A DNA stretch of 13,190 nt from Anaerolineales bacterium. GTDB lineage: Bacteria > Chloroflexota > Anaerolineae > Anaerolineales > DRMV01. The position numbers and the translations under genes were made by a program. This document shows, piece after piece, positions 5,756 through 13,190 of this stretch. Where the stretch lies: assembly GCA_027026295.1 (NCBI GenBank), contig JALVOR010000042.1, forward strand, positions 6,855 through 20,044. Reading direction: 5' to 3'. The first letter of the stretch is position 1, and every line of letters begins with the position of its first letter. The notes beneath the pieces are model-generated. The model worked only from the letters and a program-made list of their open reading frames with translations. It did not search any database and had not been told where the DNA came from.

Positions 5756-6691
5756 TCAGGCTCTCGCGCGAGCAGCAAAAACGGCTTCGGCGGCTTCGAT
5801 GTCGCGGCGGATTTGCTCAGCCAGGGCCTCGGGCGAGGGAAAACGGTGTTCCTCCCGCAGGCGGGCGACAAAATGCACCACAACTTCCTGGCCGTAAAGG
5901 TCGCCAGAGAAACCCAGCAGGTGGGCTTCCAGCCGCGGGGCAACGGGCTTGTCTTCGAAGGTTGGGCGCACACCTATATTGACTACGGCGGGGTAAGTCT
6001 CCTCACCCACTTCAGCAAGGCAGGCATACACGCCCGCCGCGGGCATCATGCGTTTGGGCCACACCGCCAGGTTTGCCGTGGGGAAGCCCAACTTCCGCCC
6101 GCGCCCTTCCCCGTGCACCACCTTGCCGGGCACGGCATAGCGCCGCCCTAACATGACAGCCGCGCGGGCCACGTCGCCCGCTGCCAATGCCTGCCGAATG
6201 CGGGTGGAAGACACCACCTCACCATCGAGGCGATAGGCCTGCACCACGTGGACGGTATAGCCCAACGCCTCACCCAACCGCTTCAGGGCAGGAATATCGC
6301 CCTCGCGATTGCGCCCCAAGGCAAAGTCATAGCCCACCCACAGACGCCGCAAGCCCAAATGGTCGCGCAGGGCCTGCATGAACTCGCGGGCGCTGCGCCG
6401 GGCGATTTCCCGATCGAAGGGATGCGTCACCAGCACATCAGCGCCCAAGGCAGCAATGCGCTCGGCTTTCTCTTCGGGCGGGGAAAGGTAAAACGGGCTG
6501 CGGCGGTTGCCCAGCACCTCGGCAGGGTGGGGGTAAAACGTGACCACTACCGCGGGGGCATTATGCCGGTGCGCTTCGGCCACGAAATCACGCAACAAGG
6601 CCTGATGCCCGCGATGGACACCATCGAACGACCCAATGGTAACCCAGGCACCCTGCAGGTGCAGCGGTTCCAACGAATGCACATGCTGCAT
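5756..6691 (-). CDS. ribF: Bifunctional riboflavin kinase / FAD synthetase
   Basis: Phosphorylates riboflavin to FMN and adenylylates FMN to FAD in the cytoplasm. Length 311 is normal for prokaryotic RibF. The N-terminal FAD synthetase domain shows GSFDGVHRGH (20-29), TFYPHPAEVL (51-60), WVGYDFALGRNREGD (118-132) and SSTRIR (161-166). The C-terminal flavokinase domain shows GRKLGFPTAN (198-207), with the PTAN motif that binds ATP/Mg, NIGVRPTF (238-245) and RLEAHLLGF (253-261), whose E255 is the likely catalytic base. The ATG at 6691 lies 2 nt after the truB stop, with no clear Shine-Dalgarno, so translational coupling to truB is likely. Position after truB is the classic order. rpsO and pnp, which often follow, are absent; thyX follows instead. 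Confidence 0.95.
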   Translation of the reverse strand: MQHVHSLEPLHLQGAWVTIGSFDGVHRGHQALLRDFVAEAHRHNAPAVVVTFYPHPAEVLGNRRSPFYLSPPEEKAERIAALGADVLVTHPFDREIARRSAREFMQALRDHLGLRRLWVGYDFALGRNREGDIPALKRLGEALGYTVHVVQAYRLDGEVVSSTRIRQALAAGDVARAAVMLGRRYAVPGKVVHGEGRGRKLGFPTANLAVWPKRMMPAAGVYACLAEVGEETYPAVVNIGVRPTFEDKPVAPRLEAHLLGFSGDLYGQEVVVHFVARLREEHRFPSPEALAEQIRRDIEAAEAVFAARARA

Positions 6692-6693
6692 TT

Positions 6694-7614
6694 TCAGGAA
6701 GCAAAGAAGACTTTCTTGGGCTGAAGTTCGTCGGTTTCGGCAATGTAGGTCATCACCGCTACCAGATCGCCTTGCTCGGTGAGCGCCCGCACCATCTCGC
6801 CATCGGAAAGTTCCAAATCCTTGGGCTTGATGCGGTGCCCGTGGCGCACCAGTTCCACCTCGTCGGGGTCGAGTTCAATCATCGGCCACTCGGAAAGCGC
6901 ATCGGCGGCGGGCAACAGGTAGCGATACCATTCACCCTTGCGGAAAGCCTCTTCGAGGCGGCGCAGGGGCACGGCATCCCGCAACGTGAAACGTCCGCTC
7001 TGAGTGCGGCGCAAGCCCACCAGATGCGCACCGCAGCCCAGTTCCTTGCCAATGTCGTGGGCCAACGAGCGCACGTAAGTGCCCGAGGAGCAGTGCACGT
7101 CCACCACCACCTCCGGCGGCGCCCATTCCAGCAATTCCAGACTATAGACGTTGATTTTGCGCGGTTTGAGGTCGACTTCCTTGCCCTGCCGCGCCAAATC
7201 GTAAGCGCGCTTGCCCTTCACGCGTACCGCCGAATAAGGCGGCGGCACCTGCTCGATTTCACCCACGAATTTCTGCAAAATCTGCTCAAAATCCTCTTCG
7301 GTAATCTCTTCCCAGGGGGAAGTGGTGGTCGTACGGCCTTCGGCGTCATAGGTGTCGGTGCTGCTGCCCAGACGGATGGTCGCCATGTAACGCTTGTCAG
7401 AGGCCGAAACCCACTCGCTCAGACGCACGGAAGGCCCAATGAGCACCACCAGCACGCCAGAAGCCCGCGGGTCCAGGGTGCCGGTATGACCGGCGCGACG
7501 AATGCCTGTACCGCGACGAATAATCTGCACTACCTGGTGCGAGGTCATGCCCACTGGCTTGTCTACCACCAGCACACCAGAAACGACATCTCGAATCATA
7601 CTTTCAGTATCCAT
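6694..7614 (-). CDS. truB: tRNA pseudouridine(55) synthase
   Basis: Converts uridine 55 of the tRNA T-loop to pseudouridine. The 306-residue protein has LVVDKPVGMTSHQVV (15-29), the catalytic loop GHTGTLDPRASGVL (42-55) with nucleophile D48, KRYMATIRLGSSTDTYDAEG (74-93), PPPYSAVRVKGKRAYDLAR (124-142) and SSGTYVRSLAHDIGKELG (176-193). The C-terminal 60 residues resemble the PUA-like tail of bacterial TruB. ATG 7614 is chosen over a TTG one codon earlier: it overlaps the nrnA stop as TGATG, and GGAG lies 7 nt upstream. An ATG at codon 6 is also possible but lies inside the usual N-terminus. Stop-start overlap upstream and a 2-nt gap downstream show a coupled nrnA-truB-ribF block. Confidence 0.96.
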   Translation of the reverse strand: MDTESMIRDVVSGVLVVDKPVGMTSHQVVQIIRRGTGIRRAGHTGTLDPRASGVLVVLIGPSVRLSEWVSASDKRYMATIRLGSSTDTYDAEGRTTTTSPWEEITEEDFEQILQKFVGEIEQVPPPYSAVRVKGKRAYDLARQGKEVDLKPRKINVYSLELLEWAPPEVVVDVHCSSGTYVRSLAHDIGKELGCGAHLVGLRRTQSGRFTLRDAVPLRRLEEAFRKGEWYRYLLPAADALSEWPMIELDPDEVELVRHGHRIKPKDLELSDGEMVRALTEQGDLVAVMTYIAETDELQPKKVFFAS

Positions 7615-8600
7615 CAATGTTCTCCCTCTTCGATAGAATGCTGTGCGTGTATCAAAAGTTCGCGAGTTGCAGCCAAAACGGCTTCCTGCACTTCTTGCAA
7701 AGCGCCTTCAATGGTCGCCCCGGCTGCAGGAGCATGACCACCGCCTCCGAAGCGCACCGCAAGGGTGGAAACATCCCACCCCGGGCGCGCCCGCCAACTA
7801 ACTTTGACCGTGCCATCGGGCTGTTCCACAAAAATCACGCCCACAGCAGCGCCGCGCACGGTGGGTAAATAGCCCACCAGGTCGGCATCGTCGTTGCCGC
7901 TGTAACCACTCACTTTGCGGTCTTCCAGCGTCAGGGAAGTCCACACCAGGCCGCCTTCCATTTGCACACGACTCAAACCCCGCCCCCAGTAACGCAACGA
8001 CTCAAAACTGCGTTCCACGAGCGCCTTGAAATACAATTCGCTCAGGTTGGCGCCGCGCTCCACAAGGCTGGCAGCAAGCCGCAGCGTGTGAGGCGTCACA
8101 TTGGAGGTACGGAAACCAATGGTGTCGGTAAGCATGCCGGTCAGCAGAGCCTCGGCTGCCTGTGGTGTGATTTCAAAACCCCACAACGGCAGCAACTCGG
8201 CCAGCATGGCGGCTGTGGCTACCGCCTCCGGCACAACGATGTTGACGGCAGCAAAGCGGGTGTTGGTCTTGTGGTGGTCAATGTTGATATCCACCGGCCA
8301 CTCAGGAAGCCAGGCCTTTCCGCCCCGGTCAATATCGCCGCAGTCCACCAGAATACGGCAATCGGCGTGGGGATCGCCCTGGGAAACCACCCGCGCCGCG
8401 CCCGCGAGGTGACGGAAAGCAACGGGCACGCCATCAGCCAACGCAACGGTGACGGTTTTACCGGCGGCTTCCAACGCCAGCCCCAGCCCCAATGCAGAGC
8501 CTACAGCATCGCCATCAGGCCGCGCGTGGGACACAATGCTGACAGTACGGGCTGCTTTCAGACGCTCCCCGGCAGCAGCCACGAGTTCGGATTTGAACAT
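7614..8600 (-). CDS. nrnA: DHH/DHHA1 phosphoesterase, NrnA type (nano-RNase / pAp phosphatase)
   Basis: A manganese-dependent phosphoesterase. Family members degrade short oligoribonucleotides and/or dephosphorylate 3'-phosphoadenosine 5'-phosphate. The 328 residues contain all expected metal motifs: SHARPDGDAVGS (24-35), with H25, D29 and D31; VDCGD (85-89); the DHH signature D108-H109-H110; and TDT (158-160). The C-terminal DHHA1 domain ends in the substrate-binding GGGGHAPAAGA (285-295). The short linker between domains fits NrnA rather than RecJ, and there is no CBS domain. GAGG precedes ATG 8600 closely. Location between rbfA and truB is common for nrnA in bacteria that lack a classic oligoribonuclease. 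A 205-nt gap separates it from rbfA, so it may have its own promoter or processing site. Exact substrate preference cannot be read from sequence. Confidence 0.92.
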   Translation of the reverse strand: MFKSELVAAAGERLKAARTVSIVSHARPDGDAVGSALGLGLALEAAGKTVTVALADGVPVAFRHLAGAARVVSQGDPHADCRILVDCGDIDRGGKAWLPEWPVDINIDHHKTNTRFAAVNIVVPEAVATAAMLAELLPLWGFEITPQAAEALLTGMLTDTIGFRTSNVTPHTLRLAASLVERGANLSELYFKALVERSFESLRYWGRGLSRVQMEGGLVWTSLTLEDRKVSGYSGNDDADLVGYLPTVRGAAVGVIFVEQPDGTVKVSWRARPGWDVSTLAVRFGGGGHAPAAGATIEGALQEVQEAVLAATRELLIHAQHSIEEGEH

Positions 8601-8661
8601 ATTACCTCGTTTACATGGTATACGATGCGCGTAAAAATTGCAACCGGGTTGGGCGGGCCGC

Positions 8662-8685
8662 TACCTGGTTAATTGGTTACCTGGT
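8662..8685. repeat. Short tandem repeat, period 16, in the rbfA-nrnA gap
   Basis: TACCTGGT occurs at 8662-8669 and 8678-8685, giving a unit TACCTGGTTAATTGGT of 16 bp, about 1.5 copies, built around the palindrome TTAA. It lies in the 205-nt gene-free gap 8601-8805. The rest of that gap holds no ORF with coding character and no convincing terminator. A possible weak promoter close to nrnA was judged too poor to call. Confidence 0.55.
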
Positions 8686-8805
8686 CGTTGCCCGGTCTGC
8701 CGTGTCATCAATGAGACACTATCCACTTTCTGTTGCTGTTTCACGCGGGAGGGCACGGTACGATGCAGGGGAAATCCGCGCCCATCCGTTCCACAATGCT
8801 TGGTG

Positions 8806-9204
8806 CTACGCCTCGTTCTCTTCTTCAGGCGCTTCTTCAGCCTCACCGCGAGCAGCGCGCTCGGCCTGAATCTGCTTCAGCAGTTCTTCGATGCGCTCTG
8901 CCCGCTCCGGCGTCGGGTCCCAGTGGAACCGCAATCGCGGAAATTGCCGCATTTCCACGCGCTGCGCCAGTTGACGGCTGAGGAAACCGCGAGCGTGCTC
9001 CAATCCGGCAAGGATTTCGTCCTTGCGCTCGCTGCCTTCCACCGACGAAACGAAAATGTCGGCATACGCCAGTTCGCGATCAATGCGCACGTCGGTCACG
9101 GTCACGCCGCGCAGCCGCGGGTCAGAGACCTCTTGCAGCAGCAAAATAGCGAGTTCCTCTTTCATGCGCTCGGTAATGCGGCGCAATCGCAATTTGGAAA
9201 CCAT
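8806..9204 (-). CDS. rbfA: 30S ribosome-binding factor A
   Basis: Helps mature the 16S rRNA 5' end region of the 30S subunit and is linked to growth at low temperature. The 132-residue protein has the KH-like fold signature of RbfA: VSKLRLRRITERMKEELA (2-19), DPRLRGVTVTDVRI (28-41), YADIFVSS (47-54), RGFLSRQLAQRVEMRQFPRL (72-91) and RFHWDPTPE (92-100). The last 20 residues are an acidic tail (GEAEEAPEEENEA), a style shared with the YlxR and NusA of this cluster. ATG 9204 is preceded by GAGGT about 8 nt upstream, and that RBS lies within the 15-nt gap after the infB stop. Confidence 0.95.
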   Translation of the reverse strand: MVSKLRLRRITERMKEELAILLLQEVSDPRLRGVTVTDVRIDRELAYADIFVSSVEGSERKDEILAGLEHARGFLSRQLAQRVEMRQFPRLRFHWDPTPERAERIEELLKQIQAERAARGEAEEAPEEENEA

Positions 9205-9219
9205 AACAACGACCTCATT

Positions 9220-11025
9220 TTACCAACCAGTATCTTCGACCGCACTACGGGTGCGCGTAAAGCACTCAATGGTATCGCCAACCTGGAAATCGTGAAAGCC
9301 TTTGAGCGCGATGCCGCATTCGAAGCCTTCGCGGATTTCCCGCACGTCGTCCTTCTCGTGCTTCAGGGAAGCCAGCGGCCCCTCGAAAACCACTTCGTTG
9401 TTGCGCACCACGCGGGCAAGGGCGTTACGGCGCACGACGCCCTCCCGCACCCGGCAACCAGCCACCTTGCCCGCTTTGGGAACCTTGAACACGGCGAGCA
9501 CTTCGGCCTTGCCGATGGTGGTTTCCTCTTCTTCGCCGCCCAACATGCCCTTGAGGGCTTTTTCAAGGTCTTCGGTCAGGCGGTAAATGATGTTGTAGGT
9601 GCGCACCGAAACACCCAGGCTTTCGGCAAGTTTGCGCGCCGGAGCGTCGGGGCGGGTGTTGAAACCAATCACCACCGCCTTGGAAGCCGCCGCCAGGTTG
9701 ACATCGTTTTCGCTGATGTTGCCCACCGAAGCGTGCAGCACTTTCACCTTGATATCGCTCTCGGCAGCCACCTCTTCGATGGATTTGAGCACCGGCTCTA
9801 ACGAACCGTGCACATCCACCTTGACCACAAGGCGCAGTTCGTTGGCTTCGCCAGCCTGCACTTTACTGAACAGATCTTCGAGGGAAATCTGCCTGGTATC
9901 CTGTTGGGTGCGGGCACGTTCAGCGTCGAGACGCTTCGCCACGATTTCGCGGGCTGCCTTCTCGTTTTCGACCACTTTGAAGAGGTCGCCCGCAGCGGGT
10001 ACATCGTTGAAACCCAGCACCACCACCGGCGTGGAAGGTACGGCCTCGCGCACCGCCTTGCCGTGTTCGTCGGTCATGGCGCGCACCTTGGCATAGGTCG
10101 TTCCCGCCACGATCACCTGGCGCAATTTCAGCGTGCCGTTCTGCACCAACAGCGTCGCCACCACGCCCCGCCCTTTTTCACGCCGGGCTTCAATAACCGT
10201 GCCAATCACACGCCCTTTCGGGTTGGCTTTGATGTCCATGCTATCGGCTACCAGCAAGATGGCTTCCAGCAGATCATCAATGCCTTCACCCATCTTGGCG
10301 GAAACCGGCACCATCATCGTCTCGCCGCCCCACTCGTCGGGGGTCAACCCAACGTCGGAAAGCTGGCGCTTGACATGTTCAGGATTGGCGTTGGGGCGGT
10401 CGATTTTGTTGAGGGCAACGATAATCGGCACCTGGGCAGCCTGGGCGTGGGCAATGGCTTCACGGGTTTGGGGCATCACGCCGTCGTCGGCAGCCACCAC
10501 CAGCACCACAATATCGGCGCCCTGAGCGCCGCGCGCCCGCATGGCGGTAAACGCCGCGTGGCCGGGGGTATCCAGGAAGGTGATCTTGCGCCCATCGTGC
10601 ACAACCTGATATGCACCGATGTGTTGGGTGATGCCGCCGGCTTCCCGCTGGGCGACGTTGGTGTGACGAATGGCATCCAGCAAAGTGGTCTTGCCGTGGT
10701 CCACGTGCCCCAGCACGGCAACCACCGGCGGGCGGGGCTCCAGGGCATCTTCCGGTTCGTTGGCAATCAACCGCCGCCAGAGGGGAATTTCGGCCTCGGC
10801 TTCGGGTTTCAGTTCTTCCTCTGCCTCTTCTAACGCGACTTCATACCCCAGTTCCGTCGCCACAATTTCCGCAGTGTCGAAATCAATCGTCTGGTTAATC
10901 GAAGCCATCACCCCGTTTGCCATCAGGGTCTTGATCAAATCAATGGGGTTGGCTTTAAGCGCCATCGCCAGTTCCCGCACCGTCATTCGCGGCGGGAGAA
11001 CAATCGGCTCTTGTTGTTTGCCCAT
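9220..11025 (-). CDS. infB: Translation initiation factor IF-2
   Basis: GTPase that brings fMet-tRNA to the 30S subunit and promotes subunit joining. At 601 residues it is a short IF2. The N-terminal IF2_N module ([20 protein letters not shown], 13-32) is followed almost directly by the G domain, without the long extension of E. coli IF2. G motifs: GHVDHGKTT (106-114), GGITQHIGA (130-138), DTPGH (152-156), NKID (206-209) and SAK (242-244). The domain II, III and C2 regions follow, including [25 protein letters not shown] and the C-terminal [14 protein letters not shown] 11025 is chosen because AGGAGG lies 5 nt upstream; a longer frame to 11058 lacks that support. The 83-nt leader after ylxR folds into two hairpins. 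Confidence 0.97.
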   Translation of the reverse strand: MGKQQEPIVLPPRMTVRELAMALKANPIDLIKTLMANGVMASINQTIDFDTAEIVATELGYEVALEEAEEELKPEAEAEIPLWRRLIANEPEDALEPRPPVVAVLGHVDHGKTTLLDAIRHTNVAQREAGGITQHIGAYQVVHDGRKITFLDTPGHAAFTAMRARGAQGADIVVLVVAADDGVMPQTREAIAHAQAAQVPIIVALNKIDRPNANPEHVKRQLSDVGLTPDEWGGETMMVPVSAKMGEGIDDLLEAILLVADSMDIKANPKGRVIGTVIEARREKGRGVVATLLVQNGTLKLRQVIVAGTTYAKVRAMTDEHGKAVREAVPSTPVVVLGFNDVPAAGDLFKVVENEKAAREIVAKRLDAERARTQQDTRQISLEDLFSKVQAGEANELRLVVKVDVHGSLEPVLKSIEEVAAESDIKVKVLHASVGNISENDVNLAAASKAVVIGFNTRPDAPARKLAESLGVSVRTYNIIYRLTEDLEKALKGMLGGEEEETTIGKAEVLAVFKVPKAGKVAGCRVREGVVRRNALARVVRNNEVVFEGPLASLKHEKDDVREIREGFECGIALKGFHDFQVGDTIECFTRTRSAVEDTGW

Positions 11026-11030
11026 CTCCA

Positions 11031-11036
11031 CCTCCT
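11031..11036 (-). promoter_or_regulatory. Ribosome binding site deciding the infB start
   Basis: Perfect AGGAGG on the minus strand, 5 nt before ATG 11025. It fixes the IF2 start and excludes the longer open frame. Confidence 0.85.
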
Positions 11037-11037
11037 C

Positions 11038-11089
11038 GCTGGCTGCCCCGAAGGGCACACCAGCAAATCATTCCGGTCAAGCCGGAATG
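11038..11089 (-). promoter_or_regulatory. Two-hairpin leader upstream of infB
   Basis: In the RNA sense, the first hairpin is CAUUCCGG-cuuga-CCGGAAUG (plus-strand 11089-11069), a perfect 8-bp stem. The second is GCUGG-ug-UGCCC-UUCG-GGGCA-g-CCAGC (11064-11038), with a stable cUUCGg tetraloop and a small internal loop. The second stem ends directly before the GAGGAGG Shine-Dalgarno of infB. Neither hairpin is followed by a U tract, so they are not intrinsic terminators. A role in RNA processing, stability or translation control is possible but not shown. Confidence 0.55.
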
Positions 11090-11108
11090 TGCGCCTGGGG
11101 TTGCGCAA

Positions 11109-11426
11109 TTATGCTTTCACGGTTTCTTCCTCATCATCATCATCATCGTCGGGAAGCACAGCCAAGAAAGCCTGCAAGCGTGCAATGTCATCCTGGGTGA
11201 GTTCCACCCGCAAAGCGCGAGCCAACGTGCCTTTGCTCAACGCATGTTCCCAGCACGAGCGCCGGTCGTGCAGATAAGCCCCTCGACCGGGAAGCCGACC
11301 GGTGAGGTCAACCCGCACACCTTCAGGGGTGCGCACCAGGCGAACCATCTGCCGTTTGGGCAAAACCCGGTGGCACCCGACGCACGTTCGCTGGGGTACA
11401 TGCTTGCCGCGCCGTTTCTTCGCCAT
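11109..11426 (-). CDS. ylxR: YlxR/RnpM family RNA-binding protein
   Basis: Small RNA-binding protein found between nusA and infB in many bacteria. In Bacillus the homologue has been linked to RNase P regulation and renamed RnpM. The 105-residue product has the family landmarks RTCVGC (13-18), KRQMVRLVRTPEGVRVD (24-40), GRGAYL (47-52), C58 and TLARALRVELTQ (67-78). It ends in an unusual acidic tail of six aspartates and three glutamates (93-101). Its GAGG lies 9 nt before ATG 11426 and overlaps the nusA stop codon (TGAGG), so nusA and ylxR are probably translationally linked across the 11-nt gap. The aspartate run is encoded by a trinucleotide repeat near 11131-11149. Confidence 0.93.
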   Translation of the reverse strand: MAKKRRGKHVPQRTCVGCHRVLPKRQMVRLVRTPEGVRVDLTGRLPGRGAYLHDRRSCWEHALSKGTLARALRVELTQDDIARLQAFLAVLPDDDDDDEEETVKA

Positions 11427-11437
11427 GGGTTAATGCC

Positions 11438-13190
11438 TCAAAAGTCCCACTCGTCCCACTCGTCTTCGCGCTTGTGGCGCTTGAGGGGAATCAGGTCTTC
11501 CTCGTCTTCGCCGTAAGCCAGTTCGACATACTGGCGCGGCTTCCTCTTCTTTTTCTTCTTCTTGCGCTTTGGCGCTTTGGGTTCGGCTTCCAGTTCTTCT
11601 TCCTCTTCGCCTTCAAGCACCAGTTCATCTTCGGGAATTTCGACGGCGGAGAAGAGGTCTTCCAGCGAAGCCGGTTCTTCGGCCTTCTCGGCAGCCTCGG
11701 CTTCATCCTCCTCGGCAGGGGCTTCCTTTCCAGTTTCGGCAGCAACAGGCTCAGCCTCGGCTTCCGTTTCCTCAGCAGTTTCCTCTGCCGTGGGCACCTC
11801 TTCGACTTCTGCTTCGGCCTCCTCAATTGCTGCTTCAGCCTCTGCCTCGGCAGGCTCTTTGGCAGCATATTCGCCCTCGAAGAGGGCAAGGTTCTCAGCA
11901 ATCTGTTCCATTGCCTTGGGACCGACGCCATCCAACGCCAACACCTCATCGGAGTTGAGTTTCATCTGCAGCATCAGGTCGCCAATGGAAGTGTAACCTG
12001 CGTTGGTAAGCAGCATGGTCAGCCGCGGTGAAAGCCCAAGCACGTCCACTGGCAGTTCAAAGGCAGCATCGGGCACCTGGGCACGCGCCTCTTCACGGCG
12101 GCGGGCTTCCTCGGAAAGTGCCTCAGCGCGCTGTTCCATTACGCCGCGTTCGATGCGGTCAACGAAGGAAGAGAGCAGCCGATATTCCTCAGGGGCCAGC
12201 AAGCGCCCCTCGGCTTTCTTCGCCAAAGCGGCTTCGATTTCTTCCATGATTTCCGCTTCGCGAGCGGCGGCATCGGCATATTCGGGGTCGTTTTGCAGTT
12301 TGTAGAGGGCATCAGAAGCGGCTTCCAGCACGCTCTTGATGTCGATGCGCCAGGAAACCAGTTTGGCAGCCAGACGGGCGTTTTGCCCCTGGCGGCCAAT
12401 GGCAAGGCTCAACTGATCTTCGGGCACGACCACCGTGGCCGTGCGGTTCTCGGCGTCGAGATACACACCCAACACCTGCGCCGGGCTGAGCGCTTTGGCA
12501 ATGAACACTTCGGGGTCAGGGTTCCACTCGATGACGTCGATTTTTTCGCCGTGAAGTTCGCGCATAATTGCCTGAATGCGCACGCCGCGGATGCCCACGC
12601 ACGCACCCACGGGGTCAATGTTGGGCGCAATGGCAGAAACCGCCACCTTGGAACGCCGCCCCGCTTCGCGAGCGATGGCGCGGATTTCCACCTCGCCGCG
12701 ATAGATTTCGGGCACTTCTTCTTCCAGCAAGCGGCGCAGGAAATCGCGATGGGCGCGAGAGAGAATGATTTGCGGCCCCTTGTTGGTAGGCTTGACCTCC
12801 AACAACAGCGCCCGCACGCGATCGTGCACGCGGAAACGCTCGCCGGGGATCTGTTCGCGGCGGGGCAGCAGCGCCTCGGTGTTCTTTTCCAACCCCAAGG
12901 TAATGCCCGTGGGGCGCACAGCCTGCACGATGCCGCTGACGATTTCGCCCACCAGTTTGCCAAAATGCTGCAACTGCAGTTCGCGCTCCACTTCACGCAG
13001 CCGCTGTTGCAGCACCTGACGGGCAGTCTGGGCAGCCACGCGTCCCAACTGCGTGGGGGTGACATCGACCATGATGACATCACCGAGTTCCACCTCGGGG
13101 TCGATTTGCTCGGCTTCTTCGAGGGCAATTTCGGTGGTGGGGTTCTCGACATCCAGCACCACTTCCTTCTCGGCTTTCACCGAGAAATTG
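11438..13190 (-). CDS. nusA: Transcription termination/antitermination factor NusA, 5' end outside the window
   Basis: Binds RNA polymerase and nascent RNA to control pausing, termination and antitermination. The frame is open to the right edge; about 584 residues are visible, and the start of the N-terminal RNAP-binding domain is missing. Counting from the Val codon at 13180: end of the N-terminal domain to about 70; S1 domain about 73-130 ([14 protein letters not shown]); KH1 with G196-I-R-G199; KH2 with G262-R-Q-G265 in [21 protein letters not shown] (251-271); a charged helical segment 285-370; a helix-hairpin-helix module 375-432 ([18 protein letters not shown]). There follows a Glu/Ala-rich acidic tail (435-535), a lysine run (538-548) and a terminal segment ending EDEWDEWDF. 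The tail is unlike the E. coli acidic repeats and unlike the short Bacillus form. The GTG at 13180 is not the true start. Confidence 0.95.
   Translation of the reverse strand, partial: NFSVKAEKEVVLDVENPTTEIALEEAEQIDPEVELGDVIMVDVTPTQLGRVAAQTARQVLQQRLREVERELQLQHFGKLVGEIVSGIVQAVRPTGITLGLEKNTEALLPRREQIPGERFRVHDRVRALLLEVKPTNKGPQIILSRAHRDFLRRLLEEEVPEIYRGEVEIRAIAREAGRRSKVAVSAIAPNIDPVGACVGIRGVRIQAIMRELHGEKIDVIEWNPDPEVFIAKALSPAQVLGVYLDAENRTATVVVPEDQLSLAIGRQGQNARLAAKLVSWRIDIKSVLEAASDALYKLQNDPEYADAAAREAEIMEEIEAALAKKAEGRLLAPEEYRLLSSFVDRIERGVMEQRAEALSEEARRREEARAQVPDAAFELPVDVLGLSPRLTMLLTNAGYTSIGDLMLQMKLNSDEVLALDGVGPKAMEQIAENLALFEGEYAAKEPAEAEAEAAIEEAEAEVEEVPTAEETAEETEAEAEPVAAETGKEAPAEEDEAEAAEKAEEPASLEDLFSAVEIPEDELVLEGEEEEELEAEPKAPKRKKKKKKRKPRQYVELAYGEDEEDLIPLKRHKREDEWDEWDF

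Noticed and set aside
8617..8643. Possible promoter for nrnA on the minus strand (TTGCAA, 15-nt spacer, TATACC)
   Set aside because: Only four of six matches in each box and a short spacer; too weak to call, though the 205-nt gap makes some internal promoter plausible.
8703..8720. Small hairpin GTGTC...GACAC in the rbfA-nrnA gap as a terminator
   Set aside because: Five base pairs, no T tract on either strand, and inside an operon that appears to continue.
11474..12031. Plus-strand Phe/Leu-rich frame opposite the nusA tail, superficially membrane-like
   Set aside because: It is the complement of Glu/Lys-rich codons; the hydrophobicity is an artefact of the acidic tail.
1..13190. CRISPR arrays, tRNA or rRNA genes, prophage or defence gene clusters
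   Set aside because: No regularly spaced repeats with unique spacers, no tRNA-like cloverleaf noticed, no rRNA-like sequence, and all sizeable coding frames are accounted for by housekeeping or single accessory genes.

Overview
The window reads as chromosomal DNA of a moderately GC-rich bacterium. The best guess is Chloroflexota, probably Anaerolineae. That guess rests on the gene style (a double-length ThyX, a short IF2, a NusA with a long acidic and lysine-rich tail, a CxxC/HNH protein beginning VLVLNANYEPL) and on dispersed-repeat-like intergenic sequences. No marker was aligned, so the assignment is an inference. No rRNA, tRNA, CRISPR array, transposase or phage gene is visible. Most of the window is housekeeping DNA with interesting small non-coding elements between the genes.

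Left part (1-4280). A 182-bp MITE-like element (24-205), with 15-bp imperfect inverted repeats and a 5-bp flanking direct repeat, lies just past the stop of a membrane-anchored penicillin-binding/beta-lactamase-fold protein on the minus strand. Divergent from it is a monofunctional proline dehydrogenase (+). This gene converges on an HNH endonuclease (-), and the two appear to share a bidirectional terminator. The HNH gene diverges from a membrane-anchored helix-hairpin-helix protein (+) through overlapping back-to-back promoters. That gene ends in a strong intrinsic hairpin, followed by a REP-like stem-loop containing the phrase CCTGAGCGAAGTCGAAGG.

Right part (4286-13190). A long minus-strand run in the order of transcription: nusA (5' end beyond the window), ylxR, infB, rbfA, an nrnA-type DHH phosphoesterase, truB, ribF, then a tandem-domain thyX. 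This is the classic transcription/translation cluster: NusA works on RNA polymerase, IF2 and RbfA on the 30S subunit, TruB on tRNA, and the DHH protein probably on nano-RNA or pAp. RibF makes FMN/FAD. ThyX uses FAD, so its place after ribF is metabolically sensible. Gene spacing is tight (TGATG overlap for nrnA/truB, 2 nt for truB/ribF). It is broken by three informative gaps: a hairpin-rich 83-nt leader before infB, a 205-nt gap before nrnA, and a 51-nt gap before thyX. The last two gaps each hold a short tandem repeat of period 16.

No clearly new multi-gene system was found. The points most worth following up are the MITE-like element, the ThyX whose two halves keep complementary parts of the active-site motif, the 16-bp-period intergenic repeats, the infB leader hairpins and the NusA tail.
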